DNA of 29,770 nucleotides from JBOGEN01 sp050743265 (GTDB taxonomy: Bacteria > Actinomycetota > Actinomycetes > JBOGEN01), in assembly GCA_050743265.1 (NCBI GenBank), contig JBOGEN010000081.1:1-29770 (forward strand). The letters run 5' to 3'. Below the pieces are notes generated by a model, which was not told the DNA's origin, did not search any database, and saw nothing but the letters and a program-made list of their open reading frames with translations. The position numbers were made by a program, and so were the translations under genes. Shown here one piece after another: positions 1 to 9,158 of the stretch (its first letter is position 1; each line of letters begins with the position of its first letter).

Positions 1-427
1 CCTCCCGGGCGACCGCACGCCACCGGGCCAGCGCCCGCTCCGCCCGGTCGTCCCGCCAGCGCACCACCGAACGGGACGCCGCCCACGGCACCACCGCGTC
101 CACGCCCACCTCGGTCATCGCCTCGACAGCACGCTCGGCGCGATCCCCCTTGGCCAGGGCCTGGACGACGACGACGCGCGGCACCGGCTCGGGTTCGACC
201 TCGCGTCCGGTGACCCGCAGCTCGAGCACGTCCGAGGCGGCCCGCGCGACCACGCAGTGGGCCCGCGTCCCCGCTCCGTCGGCGAGATCGACCTGTTCCC
301 CCACCGCCAGCCGCCGGACGCGGACCGCGTGCCGGCCCTCGGGACCCTCGAGCCGGACGGTCGCCCCGACCGCTGCGGCGTCACCGGCGAGGCGTGCCGC
401 CTCCACGAGGAACACCGGCGGGCTCAC
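1..427 (-). CDS. rsmE: RsmE-type 16S rRNA (uracil1498-N3) methyltransferase, 3' part cut by the window edge
   Basis: RsmE methylates U1498 of 16S rRNA using S-adenosylmethionine. The visible 142 codons give the N-terminal PUA-like part: it opens VSPPVFLVEAARL, then HAVRVRRLAVGEQV, and reaches the start of the SPOUT domain at VVVVQALAKGDRAERAVEAM and VDAVVPW, both typical of the family. The catalytic knot lies beyond position 1, outside the window. The GTG at 427-425 is chosen because the family begins with a short P-x-F stretch just after this point. The gene sits 14 bp after dnaJ on the same strand, in the hrcA-dnaJ-rsmE order common in actinobacteria, so it is probably co-transcribed and under HrcA control. 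Identification rests on sequence resemblance and position together. Confidence 0.88.
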   Translation of the reverse strand, partial: MSPPVFLVEAARLAGDAAAVGATVRLEGPEGRHAVRVRRLAVGEQVDLADGAGTRAHCVVARAASDVLELRVTGREVEPEPVPRVVVVQALAKGDRAERAVEAMTEVGVDAVVPWAASRSVVRWRDDRAERALARWRAVARE

Positions 428-441
428 GGGTGACGCCCCGG

Positions 442-1572
442 TCAGCGGGAGTTGAAGGCGTCCCGCAGGCGGGAGAACAGCCCGCCCACGCCCGGCGCGA
501 CACGACCCTCGGGGCGCTCCTCGTCCCGCAGCGACGCCAGCTCGCGCAGCAGCTCGCGCTGCCGGTCGTCGAGCCTCGTCGGGGTCTCCACGTCGATGTG
601 GACGAGGAGGTCCCCGCGCCCGGTGCCGCGCAGGTGGGCGATGCCGCGCGCGCCGAGCGTGATGACCTGCCCGGTATGGGTGCCCGGCCTGATCTCGATC
701 TCCTGCGGCCCGTCGAGGGACTCCAGGGTGATCGACGTGCCGAGCGCGGCGGCGGTCATCGGCACCGCGACCGTGCAGTGCAGGTCGTCCCCCTTGCGGC
801 TGAACACCGGGTGCGGCGCCTCGACGATCTCGACGTAGAGGTCGCCCGCCGGCCCGCCGCCCTGACCGACCTCGCCCTCGCCGGCCAGCTGGATGCGGGT
901 GCCCGTGTCCACGCCGGCGGGGATCTTCACGGTGAGGTCGCGCCGCGTACGCACCCGGCCCTCCCCCGAGCACTCGCCGCACGGGTCAGGGATCACGCTG
1001 CCGTACCCCCCGCACTGCGGGCACGGGCGCGCGGTCATGATCTGGCCGAGGAACGAGCGCTGCACCTGCTGCACCTCGCCACGGCCGTGGCAGATGTCGC
1101 ACGTCGCCGGCTCGGTGCCGGGCGCCGCGCCAGGGCCCCCGCACGTCGGGCAGGTCACGGCGGTGTCGACGGTGATGTCGCGCTTGGTGCCGAACGCCGC
1201 CTCGGACAGGTCGATCTCGAGGCGGATCAGCGCGTCCTGGCCGCGGCGGCTGCGGCTGCGGGGGCCGCGCGTGGTCGCCGCGCCGAAGAACGCGTCCATG
1301 ATGTCGGAGAACCCGAACCCGGCCCCGAACCCGCCGGCCCCGCCGGCCGCGGAGCCCTGGCCGAGCGGGTCGCCGCCCATGTCGTACACCTGGCGCTTCT
1401 TCGGGTCCGAGAGCACCTCGTACGCCCGGGTGACCTCCTTGAAACGCTCCTGCGTCTCCGGGTCGGGGTTGACGTCCGGGTGGAGCTCACGGGCGAGCCT
1501 CCGGTAGGCCTTCTTGACCTCGTCCGGGGTCGCGTCTCGGCGAATTCCCAGGGTCGTGTAGTAATCGGCCAC
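442..1572 (-). CDS. dnaJ: Chaperone protein DnaJ (DnaJ2 type)
   Basis: This co-chaperone stimulates the ATPase of DnaK and delivers unfolded clients. The J domain is at the N terminus, with the HPD motif at residues 31-33. A Gly/Phe-rich linker follows at about 66-97 (GGAGGFGAGFGF). The zinc domain has four CxxCxGxG-type repeats: CPTCGGPG, CDICHGRG, CPQCGGYG and CGECSGEG. The C-terminal substrate-binding domain completes 376 residues, a normal length. The GTG start at 1572 directly abuts the hrcA stop (TAG at 1575-1573), which suggests translational coupling. Pairing with hrcA rather than with dnaK-grpE marks it as the second DnaJ paralogue of actinobacteria. No damage is seen. Confidence 0.97.
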   Translation of the reverse strand: MADYYTTLGIRRDATPDEVKKAYRRLARELHPDVNPDPETQERFKEVTRAYEVLSDPKKRQVYDMGGDPLGQGSAAGGAGGFGAGFGFSDIMDAFFGAATTRGPRSRSRRGQDALIRLEIDLSEAAFGTKRDITVDTAVTCPTCGGPGAAPGTEPATCDICHGRGEVQQVQRSFLGQIMTARPCPQCGGYGSVIPDPCGECSGEGRVRTRRDLTVKIPAGVDTGTRIQLAGEGEVGQGGGPAGDLYVEIVEAPHPVFSRKGDDLHCTVAVPMTAAALGTSITLESLDGPQEIEIRPGTHTGQVITLGARGIAHLRGTGRGDLLVHIDVETPTRLDDRQRELLRELASLRDEERPEGRVAPGVGGLFSRLRDAFNSR

Positions 1573-2592
1573 CTAGGACCCCGCGAGGATCTGTCCGACG
1601 TACCTGGCCACTGCGCGTACCGCTCCCATCGTGCCGGGGTAGTCCATTCGTGTGGGGCCGAGGACGCCGAGCTTCGCCACGGCCTCCGGTCCTGCGCCGT
1701 ACCCGATCGAGACCACCGAGGTGCTCGTGAGCCCCTCGTACGGGTTCTCGTGCCCGATCCGCACGGTGAGCGCGGACGGGTTGCTCGCCTCGCCGAGCAG
1801 GCGCAGCAGGACGACGTGTTCCTCCAGCGCCTCCAGGACGGGCTGCACGGTGAGCGGGAAGTCCTGGCCGAACCGGGTGAGGTTCGCCGTGCCGCCGAGC
1901 ACGACCCGCTCCTCGTGCTGGTCCACGAGGCACTCGATCAGGGTGGAGATCACGCCGGCGACGAGCGGACGCTCCTCCGCGCCGTACGCCTCGGTCAGGT
2001 CCGCGATCGCATCGGGGACGTCGCCCAGCCCGCGACCCGCGACCACCTGGTTGAGCCGGGCGCGCAGGTCACCGACGACCTGATCGGGGACCTCGTGCTG
2101 CGCCTCGACGAGCCGCTGCTCGACCCGGCCGGTGTTCGTGATGAGGACGAGCATGACCCGCGTGCTCGACACCGGCACGAGCTCGACGTGCCGCACGGTC
2201 GACCGGCTGAGCGAGGGGTACTGGACCACCGCCACCTGCCGCGTGATCTGTGCGAGCAGCCTGACGGTGCGGTCCACCACGTCGTCGAGGTCCACCGCAC
2301 CGTCGAGGAACTGCGAGATCGCCCGGCGCTCCGCCTGGCTCAGCGGCTTGACCGAGGAGAGCCGGTCGACGAAGAGCCGGTAGCCCTTGTCCGTGGGGAT
2401 GCGGCCCGCGCTCGTGTGGGGCTGGGCGATGTAGCCCTCCTCCTCGAGCGCGGCCATGTCGTTGCGGATCGTCGCCGGGGAGACACCGAGGTTGTGGCGT
2501 TCGACGAGCGACTTCGACCCCACCGGCTCCTGGGTGGACACGTAGTCCTCGACGATGGCGCGGAGCACTTCGAGCTTGCGGTCCTCGAGCAC
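1573..2592 (-). CDS. hrcA: Heat-inducible transcription repressor HrcA
   Basis: HrcA represses class I heat-shock genes by binding CIRCE operators. The protein begins VLEDRKLEVLRAIVEDYV and continues through the winged-helix region (EPVGSKSLVERHNLGVSPAT, then MAALEEEGYI), followed by the usual HrcA core, for 339 residues. The GTG at 2592 is preferred over an in-frame GTG at 2616. It has a strong ribosome site, GGAGG, 6 nt upstream, it matches the family N terminus, and the 2616 codon lies inside the CIRCE operator, where the transcript is expected to begin. A CIRCE element and a TAGACT -10 box lie directly upstream, so the gene is probably autoregulated. dnaJ follows with no gap. Confidence 0.97.
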   Translation of the reverse strand: MLEDRKLEVLRAIVEDYVSTQEPVGSKSLVERHNLGVSPATIRNDMAALEEEGYIAQPHTSAGRIPTDKGYRLFVDRLSSVKPLSQAERRAISQFLDGAVDLDDVVDRTVRLLAQITRQVAVVQYPSLSRSTVRHVELVPVSSTRVMLVLITNTGRVEQRLVEAQHEVPDQVVGDLRARLNQVVAGRGLGDVPDAIADLTEAYGAEERPLVAGVISTLIECLVDQHEERVVLGGTANLTRFGQDFPLTVQPVLEALEEHVVLLRLLGEASNPSALTVRIGHENPYEGLTSTSVVSIGYGAGPEAVAKLGVLGPTRMDYPGTMGAVRAVARYVGQILAGS

Positions 2593-2605
2593 CGGCCACC
2601 TCCCT

Positions 2606-2632
2606 CTGGCACTCACGCACTGCGAGTGCCAA
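2606..2632 (-). promoter_or_regulatory. CIRCE operator for HrcA
   Basis: On the minus strand this reads TTGGCACTC, nine bases, then GAGTGCCAG. The CIRCE consensus is TTAGCACTC-N9-GAGTGCTAA, so both 9-base arms match closely and the spacer length is exact. It lies 14 bp upstream of the hrcA GTG, just downstream of a TAGACT -10 box, where a bound repressor would cover the transcription start. It also overlaps the last codons of the patatin-like gene. Confidence 0.95.
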
Positions 2633-3593
2633 GTCTACGTGCAGGTCGCTCGGTTGCGCTCCTCTCGGGTCCGCGTGCCGGGGCGGACGGGCTCGGGACG
2701 AGCGTGCCGCCGGCCTCGAGGCGCTGCTCCACCTCGCGGCAGGCGCTCGCGTACGCCAGCTCCTCGACCTCGTCCACCCGCTCGGCACGCAACGGGTTGA
2801 CGCCCAGGACCGCCAGCAGTCTGCCCCCCGGGGTGAACGTCCACACGGCAACGCCACGCCGGCGCAACCGGACGACCTCCTCGGCAAGATAGCGGCGCCA
2901 GAGCAGGCGCAGAGACAGGTCCAGGGTCGGACGTACCCCGCGCAGGGACACGGCCATCGGCGCGCTCACGATCGCGAGGTCGAGGTCGTCCGTCCCGCGG
3001 AGCAGGGCGTCGGCGTTGGTCGGCGAGTGCGCCCCACCGTCCACGTACGCCTCGCCCGCGGCGACGACGGGCCGGAACACCCCGGGCACGGCGCAGGACG
3101 CGGACACCGCCTCGGCGACCGTCACCGGCGGCGCGCCCGGCCGCCCGAAGACGATGCGGCGCCCGTCGCGGCGACGGACCGCGGTGACCCAGAGGTCGCG
3201 GTCGGGCCAGTCGTCACCGAACCGCCGCACCAGCCCGTCGGTGAGGAAGTCGGTCGACTGTCCCCACGGCGGCACCACGCTCGAGGCCAGCACGCCGAGC
3301 CGTGCACGCCACGGCCGCCTGGCGGCAGCGGCGAGGACGCCAAGGGCCGGCAGAGGTGCCAGCCGCCCGTCCGGCACGCCGGCGGCCACGTCGTCGAGGC
3401 CGCGGTCCCCGGTCGCCTCCGCACCGGGGCTACGCAGCGAGGCGGCCACCAGCGCCCCCGCCGAGGTGCCCACGATGAGCGGTGCGCTCCGCGCGTCCCA
3501 CCCGGCCACGTCACGCAGCGCGCGGAGGACGCCGCGGTGGAACGCCTCGCCGGTGACGCCTCCGGCGCCCAGGACGAGACCCGTGCCTGCCAT
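2613..3593 (-). CDS. Patatin-like phospholipase family protein
   Basis: This is a predicted serine acyl hydrolase of the patatin/RssA type, which cleaves lipid esters with a Ser-Asp dyad. The N-terminal glycine-rich oxyanion loop is LGAGGVTG (residues 8-15). The nucleophile elbow GTSAG places Ser44, and DGG near residue 185 gives the catalytic Asp. The ATG at 3593 is chosen because the glycine loop follows at once and GGAGAGG lies upstream. At 326 residues the length suits the family. No signal peptide is seen, so it is probably cytoplasmic or membrane-associated. The last codons run through the hrcA promoter and CIRCE. The substrate cannot be told from the sequence. Confidence 0.88.
   Translation of the reverse strand: MAGTGLVLGAGGVTGEAFHRGVLRALRDVAGWDARSAPLIVGTSAGALVAASLRSPGAEATGDRGLDDVAAGVPDGRLAPLPALGVLAAAARRPWRARLGVLASSVVPPWGQSTDFLTDGLVRRFGDDWPDRDLWVTAVRRRDGRRIVFGRPGAPPVTVAEAVSASCAVPGVFRPVVAAGEAYVDGGAHSPTNADALLRGTDDLDLAIVSAPMAVSLRGVRPTLDLSLRLLWRRYLAEEVVRLRRRGVAVWTFTPGGRLLAVLGVNPLRAERVDEVEELAYASACREVEQRLEAGGTLVPSPSAPARGPERSATERPARRLGTRSA
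2632..2637 (-). promoter_or_regulatory. Probable -10 box of the hrcA-dnaJ operon
   Basis: TAGACT on the minus strand fits the actinobacterial TANNNT -10 pattern. It abuts the CIRCE operator and would place the transcript start near 2625, inside the operator. No convincing -35 box is seen about 17 bp upstream. The position inside the 3' end of the preceding gene implies the operon has its own promoter. Confidence 0.6.
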
Positions 3594-3683
3594 GACCCTC
3601 TCCGTTCCCCACGTGGGCCGGGCGCACGCCCCTCGTGACCCCCGAGCGGCGTGCCGGTCACCCTGCCCGCACGCCGGGATCGG

Positions 3684-3689
3684 TACGGT
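3684..3689 (+). promoter_or_regulatory. Candidate -10 box for a leaderless DUF3097 transcript
   Basis: TACGGT is followed by exactly six bases and then the GTG at 3696. This is the spacing expected when transcription begins at the start codon itself. No ribosome site precedes that GTG. It is a pattern match only. Confidence 0.4.
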
Positions 3690-3695
3690 CACGGC

Positions 3696-4535
3696 GTGTA
3701 CGGCAGGGACTACGGACGTGACGTCCTCGCCGGGGACTGGCGCCAGCACGGCAGGCGACCCCCGGCCCGTGAGGTGGAGGCCGAGCGCGACCTCGTCGTC
3801 GAGGACGCCGAGACCGGCTGGTGCGGGGCGGTGGTCGCGGTCGAGAAGGGCCCTGGAGGCGTGATCGTCTCGCTGGAGGACCGGCACCGACGCCGCAAGG
3901 CCTTCCCCCTCGGCCCGGGTTTCCTGTTGGCAGGCGAGCCGGTCGTGCTCGTCCCGCCCCGGCCTTCCGGTGGGCAGGCACCGGCCCGGCCGACGCGTAC
4001 GGCGTCCGGCTCGGTCGCCGTGGACGGGCAGCGGGCCCGCGTCGCCCGGGAGAGCCGCATCCTCGTCGAGGGACGCCACGACGCCGAGCTGGTGGAGCGC
4101 GTGTGGGGCGACGACCTGCGCGTCGACGGCATCGTGGTCGAGTACCTCGAGGGCGTGGACGACCTCCCCGCCGTCGTGCGGTCGTTCTCCCCCGGCCGGG
4201 GCCGCCGTCTCGGCGTCCTGGTCGACCACCTGGTGCCGGGGTCGAAGGAGAGCCGCCTGGCCGTCGAGGTGTCCTCGCCGTCCGTCCTCGTGGTCGGCCA
4301 CCCGTACGTGGACGTCTGGCAGGCGGTCAAGCCGTCGGCGGTCGGGATCCCTGCCTGGCCGGACGTCCCCCGCGGCGTCCCCTGGAAGGAGGGGGTGTGC
4401 GACGCGCTGGGCTGGCCGCAGGACACGGGCGCGGCGTGGCGGCGCATCCTCGCCGCGGTGGGCTCCTACGCCGACCTCGAGCCTGCCCTGCTCGGACGCG
4501 TGGAGGAGCTCATCGACTTTGTGACGGCTCCCTGA
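3696..4535 (+). CDS. DUF3097 family protein
   Basis: This conserved actinobacterial protein has no assigned function that I know of. The family signature YGRDVLAGDW occurs near the N terminus, and long conserved blocks follow: ARVARESRILVEGRHDAELV, VVEYLEGVDDLP, LGVLVDHLVPGSKESRLA, VVGHPYVDVWQAVKP and LEPALLGRVEELIDFV at the end. Start choice: the GTG at 3696 sits four codons before the signature and follows a TACGGT hexamer at leaderless spacing. An in-frame GTG at 3651 would add 15 residues and has no better ribosome site. The VEGRHD block (Glu125) and LVDHLVPG block (Asp177) resemble the acidic motifs of Toprim domains, which hints at nucleic-acid or nucleotide chemistry; that is inference. 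Length 279 residues. Confidence 0.85.
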   Translation: MYGRDYGRDVLAGDWRQHGRRPPAREVEAERDLVVEDAETGWCGAVVAVEKGPGGVIVSLEDRHRRRKAFPLGPGFLLAGEPVVLVPPRPSGGQAPARPTRTASGSVAVDGQRARVARESRILVEGRHDAELVERVWGDDLRVDGIVVEYLEGVDDLPAVVRSFSPGRGRRLGVLVDHLVPGSKESRLAVEVSSPSVLVVGHPYVDVWQAVKPSAVGIPAWPDVPRGVPWKEGVCDALGWPQDTGAAWRRILAAVGSYADLEPALLGRVEELIDFVTAP

Positions 4536-4596
4536 CGAAGGTCGCCCCTGCCCTGCCTGCCCGCCCTAGTCTGAGCAGGAGTCGGGAGGAGTCGTC

Positions 4597-5130
4597 ATGA
4601 CCACGACACCGCACGAGCCGGACCCCCAGCAGCCGGGCACGCCCGGGCCGGGAGCGCAGCCACCTCCGCCGGCGGGAGCCCCCCAGCCCCCGCCCCAGAG
4701 CGGGCCGCTGGGGACACCACCTGGAGCCCAGCAGCCCGGCACCCCGGGTCCCGGAGCCCAGCCACCCCCGGAGTGGGGCGCGCCCGGATGGGGACCCTCA
4801 GCGGCCGAGAGCACGAGCGACGAGCGCACGTGGGCCCTTTTGACCCACCTGAGCTACTTCGTGATCGCGCTGATCGGCCCGCTCATCGTCATGCTCACGA
4901 AGGGCAAGGAGTCGCCCTTCGTCCGTCACCATGCGGTCGAGGCGCTGAACTTCCACCTCACGCTCCTCATCGCCGTGATCGTGTCCGCCCTGCTCATCTT
5001 CGTGATCATCGGGATCTTCACCATGATCGCCGCACTGATCGTGGGCGTCGTGTACACGATCATCGCGGCGATCGCGGCGAGCCGCGGTGAGCTGTACCGC
5101 TACCCGCTCACGATCAGGATGGTGAAGTAG
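4597..5130 (+). CDS. DUF4870 domain membrane protein with Pro/Gly-rich N-terminal tail
   Basis: This is a 177-residue predicted membrane protein of unknown function. Residues 1-75 are a disordered Pro/Gly/Gln-rich tail in which the 14-residue block QQPGTPGPGAQPPP occurs twice, identically, at 11-24 and 45-58. The DUF4870 core follows: a first hydrophobic segment (SYFVIALIGPLIVML), the conserved loop FVRHHAVEALNFHL, a long hydrophobic stretch from about residue 128 to 160, and the terminal SRGELYRYPLTIRMV. Such proteins are small, Tic20-like and found in the cytoplasmic membrane. The ATG at 4597 has GGGAGGA upstream at good spacing, and TAGTCT at 4567-4572 could be a -10 box. It runs convergent to hemW with only 26 bp between stops. 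Confidence 0.88.
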   Translation: MTTTPHEPDPQQPGTPGPGAQPPPPAGAPQPPPQSGPLGTPPGAQQPGTPGPGAQPPPEWGAPGWGPSAAESTSDERTWALLTHLSYFVIALIGPLIVMLTKGKESPFVRHHAVEALNFHLTLLIAVIVSALLIFVIIGIFTMIAALIVGVVYTIIAAIAASRGELYRYPLTIRMVK

Positions 5131-5156
5131 CGCACCGCGAGACGGCCCACCAGGTC

Positions 5157-6377
5157 TCACGCGAGCAGGTCGCGCACCACGGCGTCGGCGAGAAGCCGGC
5201 CACGCACGGTGAGCACGCCTCGCCCCTCCTCGTACGCCTTGGGCTCGAGCAGGCCGTCGGCGACACAGCGCGCAGCAGCCGCGACACCCGCATCGCCCAG
5301 GTCGGCGAGAGGGTGCCCGGCCGCCAACCGGATGCCGAGCATGACCCGCTCGACCCGGCGGTCCTCCTCGCCGAGCACCTCGCGGGAGAGCGCCGGGCTC
5401 GCGCACTCGGCCAGGCGCTCCGCGTACGGGGCCGGGTGCCGGACGTTCCACCAGCGCACGCCGCCGACGTGGCTGTGCGCCCCGGGCCCGACGCCCCACC
5501 AGTCGTCGCCGCGCCAGTACGCGAGGTTGTGCCGGCACTGCGCGTCGGCGGAGGTGGCCCAGTTCGACACCTCGTACCAGCCCAGCCCCGCCGACCCCAG
5601 GACCTCCTCGGCCTGGAGGTACCGGTCAGCGAGCACGTCGTCGTCCGGCGCCGGGACCTCGCCCCGCCGGACCTGTGCGGCCAGGCGGGTGCCCGGCTCG
5701 ACGACCAAGGCGTACGCGCTCACGTGGTCGGTGCCGGTGTCGAGCACTGCGCGCAGGGAGCCGCCCCAGTCGGACTCGGTCTCCCCGGGTGTGCCGTAGA
5801 TGAGGTCGAGGTTGACGTGGTCGAAGCCGGCCGTACGCGCTTCGGCAACGGCCTGCTCGGCACGCCCGGGCGTGTGCGTACGGTCGAGCACCGCGAGGAC
5901 GTGGGGCACCGCGCTCTGCATGCCGAACGAGACGCGGGTGAACCCGGCCTCGCGCAGGTCGGCCAGCCCGCGCGCGTCCACCGAGTCGGGGTTGGCCTCG
6001 GTGGTGACCTCGGCGTCCGGCGCGAGCCCGAACTCGTCGCGGATCGCGTCGAGGATCCGCGCGAGGTCGCCCGCGGGGAGCAGGGTGGGCGTGCCCCCGC
6101 CGAAGAACGCCGTCTGCACCGGCACGTCAGCGGCGCCGAGGACCTGCCGCGCCAGCCGGACCTCGCGCACCGCAGTCTGCGCGTAGGCGGCCTGGGACGC
6201 GCCCCCGCCGAGCTCGGTCGCGGTGTAGGTGGTGAAGTCGCAGTAGCCGCAGCGGGTGGCGCAGAACGGCACGTGCACGTACACGCTGAACGGGCGGCTC
6301 CCCAGCCCCGACAGCGCGGACGGCGGCAGCGCCCCGTCGCGTGGAGCGGGCTCACCGTCCGGCGGCGTCGAGGGCAT
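5157..6377 (-). CDS. hemW: Radical SAM family heme chaperone HemW
   Basis: HemW is a radical-SAM protein related to oxygen-independent coproporphyrinogen III oxidase. It binds heme and passes it to target proteins, and was long annotated as HemN-like. The radical-SAM signature CATRCGYC supplies Cys39, Cys43 and Cys46 for the 4Fe-4S cluster. The SAM-binding block FFGGGTPTLL and the family stretches TTEANPDSVD, FTRVSFGMQS and VNLDLIYGTPGE follow in order. The C-terminal HemN domain is present, giving 406 residues, a normal length. The ATG at 6377 is chosen: a longer in-frame reading would add 49 low-complexity residues. Upstream, CACACT followed by six bases then ATG is a weak leaderless-type arrangement. 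The cysteine pattern fits HemW; a plain HemN is less likely. Confidence 0.93.
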   Translation of the reverse strand: MPSTPPDGEPAPRDGALPPSALSGLGSRPFSVYVHVPFCATRCGYCDFTTYTATELGGGASQAAYAQTAVREVRLARQVLGAADVPVQTAFFGGGTPTLLPAGDLARILDAIRDEFGLAPDAEVTTEANPDSVDARGLADLREAGFTRVSFGMQSAVPHVLAVLDRTHTPGRAEQAVAEARTAGFDHVNLDLIYGTPGETESDWGGSLRAVLDTGTDHVSAYALVVEPGTRLAAQVRRGEVPAPDDDVLADRYLQAEEVLGSAGLGWYEVSNWATSADAQCRHNLAYWRGDDWWGVGPGAHSHVGGVRWWNVRHPAPYAERLAECASPALSREVLGEEDRRVERVMLGIRLAAGHPLADLGDAGVAAAARCVADGLLEPKAYEEGRGVLTVRGRLLADAVVRDLLA

Positions 6378-6435
6378 GGCTCCAGTGTGCGTCAGCGGCA
6401 GGTGCTCAGCGGCGGCCAGACCGGCGAGGTCTGGG

Positions 6436-7077
6436 TCAGCGCCCGAGGATCCGCCGGGCGTACGCGTGGGACCCCGCGGGCAGCTCGGGAGCGTCGAGCA
6501 GGCGCGGCACGAGCTCCCGGTCACCGGTCAGCGCGCGGAACGTCTCTCCCAGGGTCAGCCCGTGCGCGGGGCGGTGGACGACCTCGACGGCATCGCCCAC
6601 CTCGAGCGCGCCCTCCTCGACGACCCGCAGGTACGCCCCGGGCCGCCCCCGCTGGGTGAACCGCTTGACCCACTTCTGCTCGTCCATCCACCCGGCGAAC
6701 ACCGAGCACGGGATGCGCGGGCTGGACACCTCGACGACGGCGGTCCCGGCCCGCCAGCGTTCGCCGATGACCGCGCCGGTGACGTCGAGGCCCAGGGTGG
6801 TGAGGTTCTCGCCGAAGCTGCCGCTCGCGAGCTCGCGGCCGAGCAGGCCGGCCCACTCGTCGAGGTCCTCCCGGGCGAACGCGTAGACCGCCTGGTCGAC
6901 ACCCCCGTGACTCTCCGTGTCGGCCACGGCGTCCCCGTCGAGCCCGAGCCGGTGGACCCGGACCCGTCCCTCGACGGGCTGCTTGTCGATCGCCGAGCGC
7001 TTGAGGCTCCCCCACGGGACGGGTCGGGGCTGGCCGCAGTTCACCGAGAGGAGGCGGGCGGGGGGCGGCGCGCTCAT
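6436..7077 (-). CDS. MOSC domain-containing protein (YiiM-like)
   Basis: MOSC domains occur in molybdenum-cofactor sulfurases and in stand-alone proteins such as YiiM that handle hydroxylated purines or transfer sulfur. The order of motifs is typical: LLSVNCGQPR at the N terminus, HGGVDQAVYAF (about 57-67), GSFGENLTT (87-94) and then SPRIPCSVFAGW, whose Cys124 is the conserved metal or sulfur ligand. The 213 residues suit a single-domain family member. The ATG at 7077 follows CAGGCT plus six bases, so a leaderless start is possible. The gene lies 46 bp downstream of lepA and may share its transcript. The substrate is unknown. Confidence 0.88.
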   Translation of the reverse strand: MSAPPPARLLSVNCGQPRPVPWGSLKRSAIDKQPVEGRVRVHRLGLDGDAVADTESHGGVDQAVYAFAREDLDEWAGLLGRELASGSFGENLTTLGLDVTGAVIGERWRAGTAVVEVSSPRIPCSVFAGWMDEQKWVKRFTQRGRPGAYLRVVEEGALEVGDAVEVVHRPAHGLTLGETFRALTGDRELVPRLLDAPELPAGSHAYARRILGR

Positions 7078-7123
7078 CCGGCCAGCCTGCCCGGCCTGAA
7101 CGTCCGGGGCCACCGTCTGCTGC

Positions 7124-8989
<1,866 letters not shown>

Positions 8990-9012
8990 GCGTCTCATCC
9001 TCGAAGGCGAGC

Positions 9013-9025
9013 GGGGGTCTCCCCC
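9013..9025. other. Short perfect hairpin in the lepA leader
   Basis: GGGGG, a three-base loop, then CCCCC. It lies 24 bp upstream of the lepA GTG and, if transcribed, would fold just before the ribosome site. A second small hairpin (arms 9051-9057 and 9061-9067) lies further upstream. Function is unknown; they may merely reflect base composition. Confidence 0.35.
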
Positions 9026-9071
9026 ATCGTCCCACGCCCCGGCGCGTGCTGGTGCCGCTGCGGCACCGGCA

Positions 9072-9110
9072 CAGGGGCCCGGGCGGGGGCGTATCCCACC
9101 CGGGCCCCTG
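9072..9110 (-). terminator. Strong hairpin after the M6 protease gene
   Basis: Two perfect 12-base arms, 9072-9083 and 9099-9110, are separated by 15 bases and start 48 bp after the protease stop codon. There is no U tract. It is positioned to end protease transcripts before lepA, as GC-rich actinobacterial terminators often do. Confidence 0.6.
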
Positions 9111-9158
9111 CGCGCTGACCCCGGTCTGGGTTCTCCAGGGGTCCCGGGGCGGACCCGG

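Noticed and set aside
2593..2616. Upstream GTG at 2616 as the hrcA start
   Set aside because: It lies inside the CIRCE operator, at or before the expected transcript region, and adds eight unconserved residues; the GTG at 2592 has a strong ribosome site.
394..2892. Very long plus-strand open frame opposite dnaJ and hrcA
   Set aside because: It is antisense to two clearly recognised genes and its translation is an Arg/Ala/Gly-rich string with no family resemblance, a common effect of high GC content.
5139..5158. Small inverted repeat GAGAC/GTCTC between DUF4870 and hemW as a bidirectional terminator
   Set aside because: Only five pairs, no U tract, and it overlaps the hemW stop codon; too weak to list.
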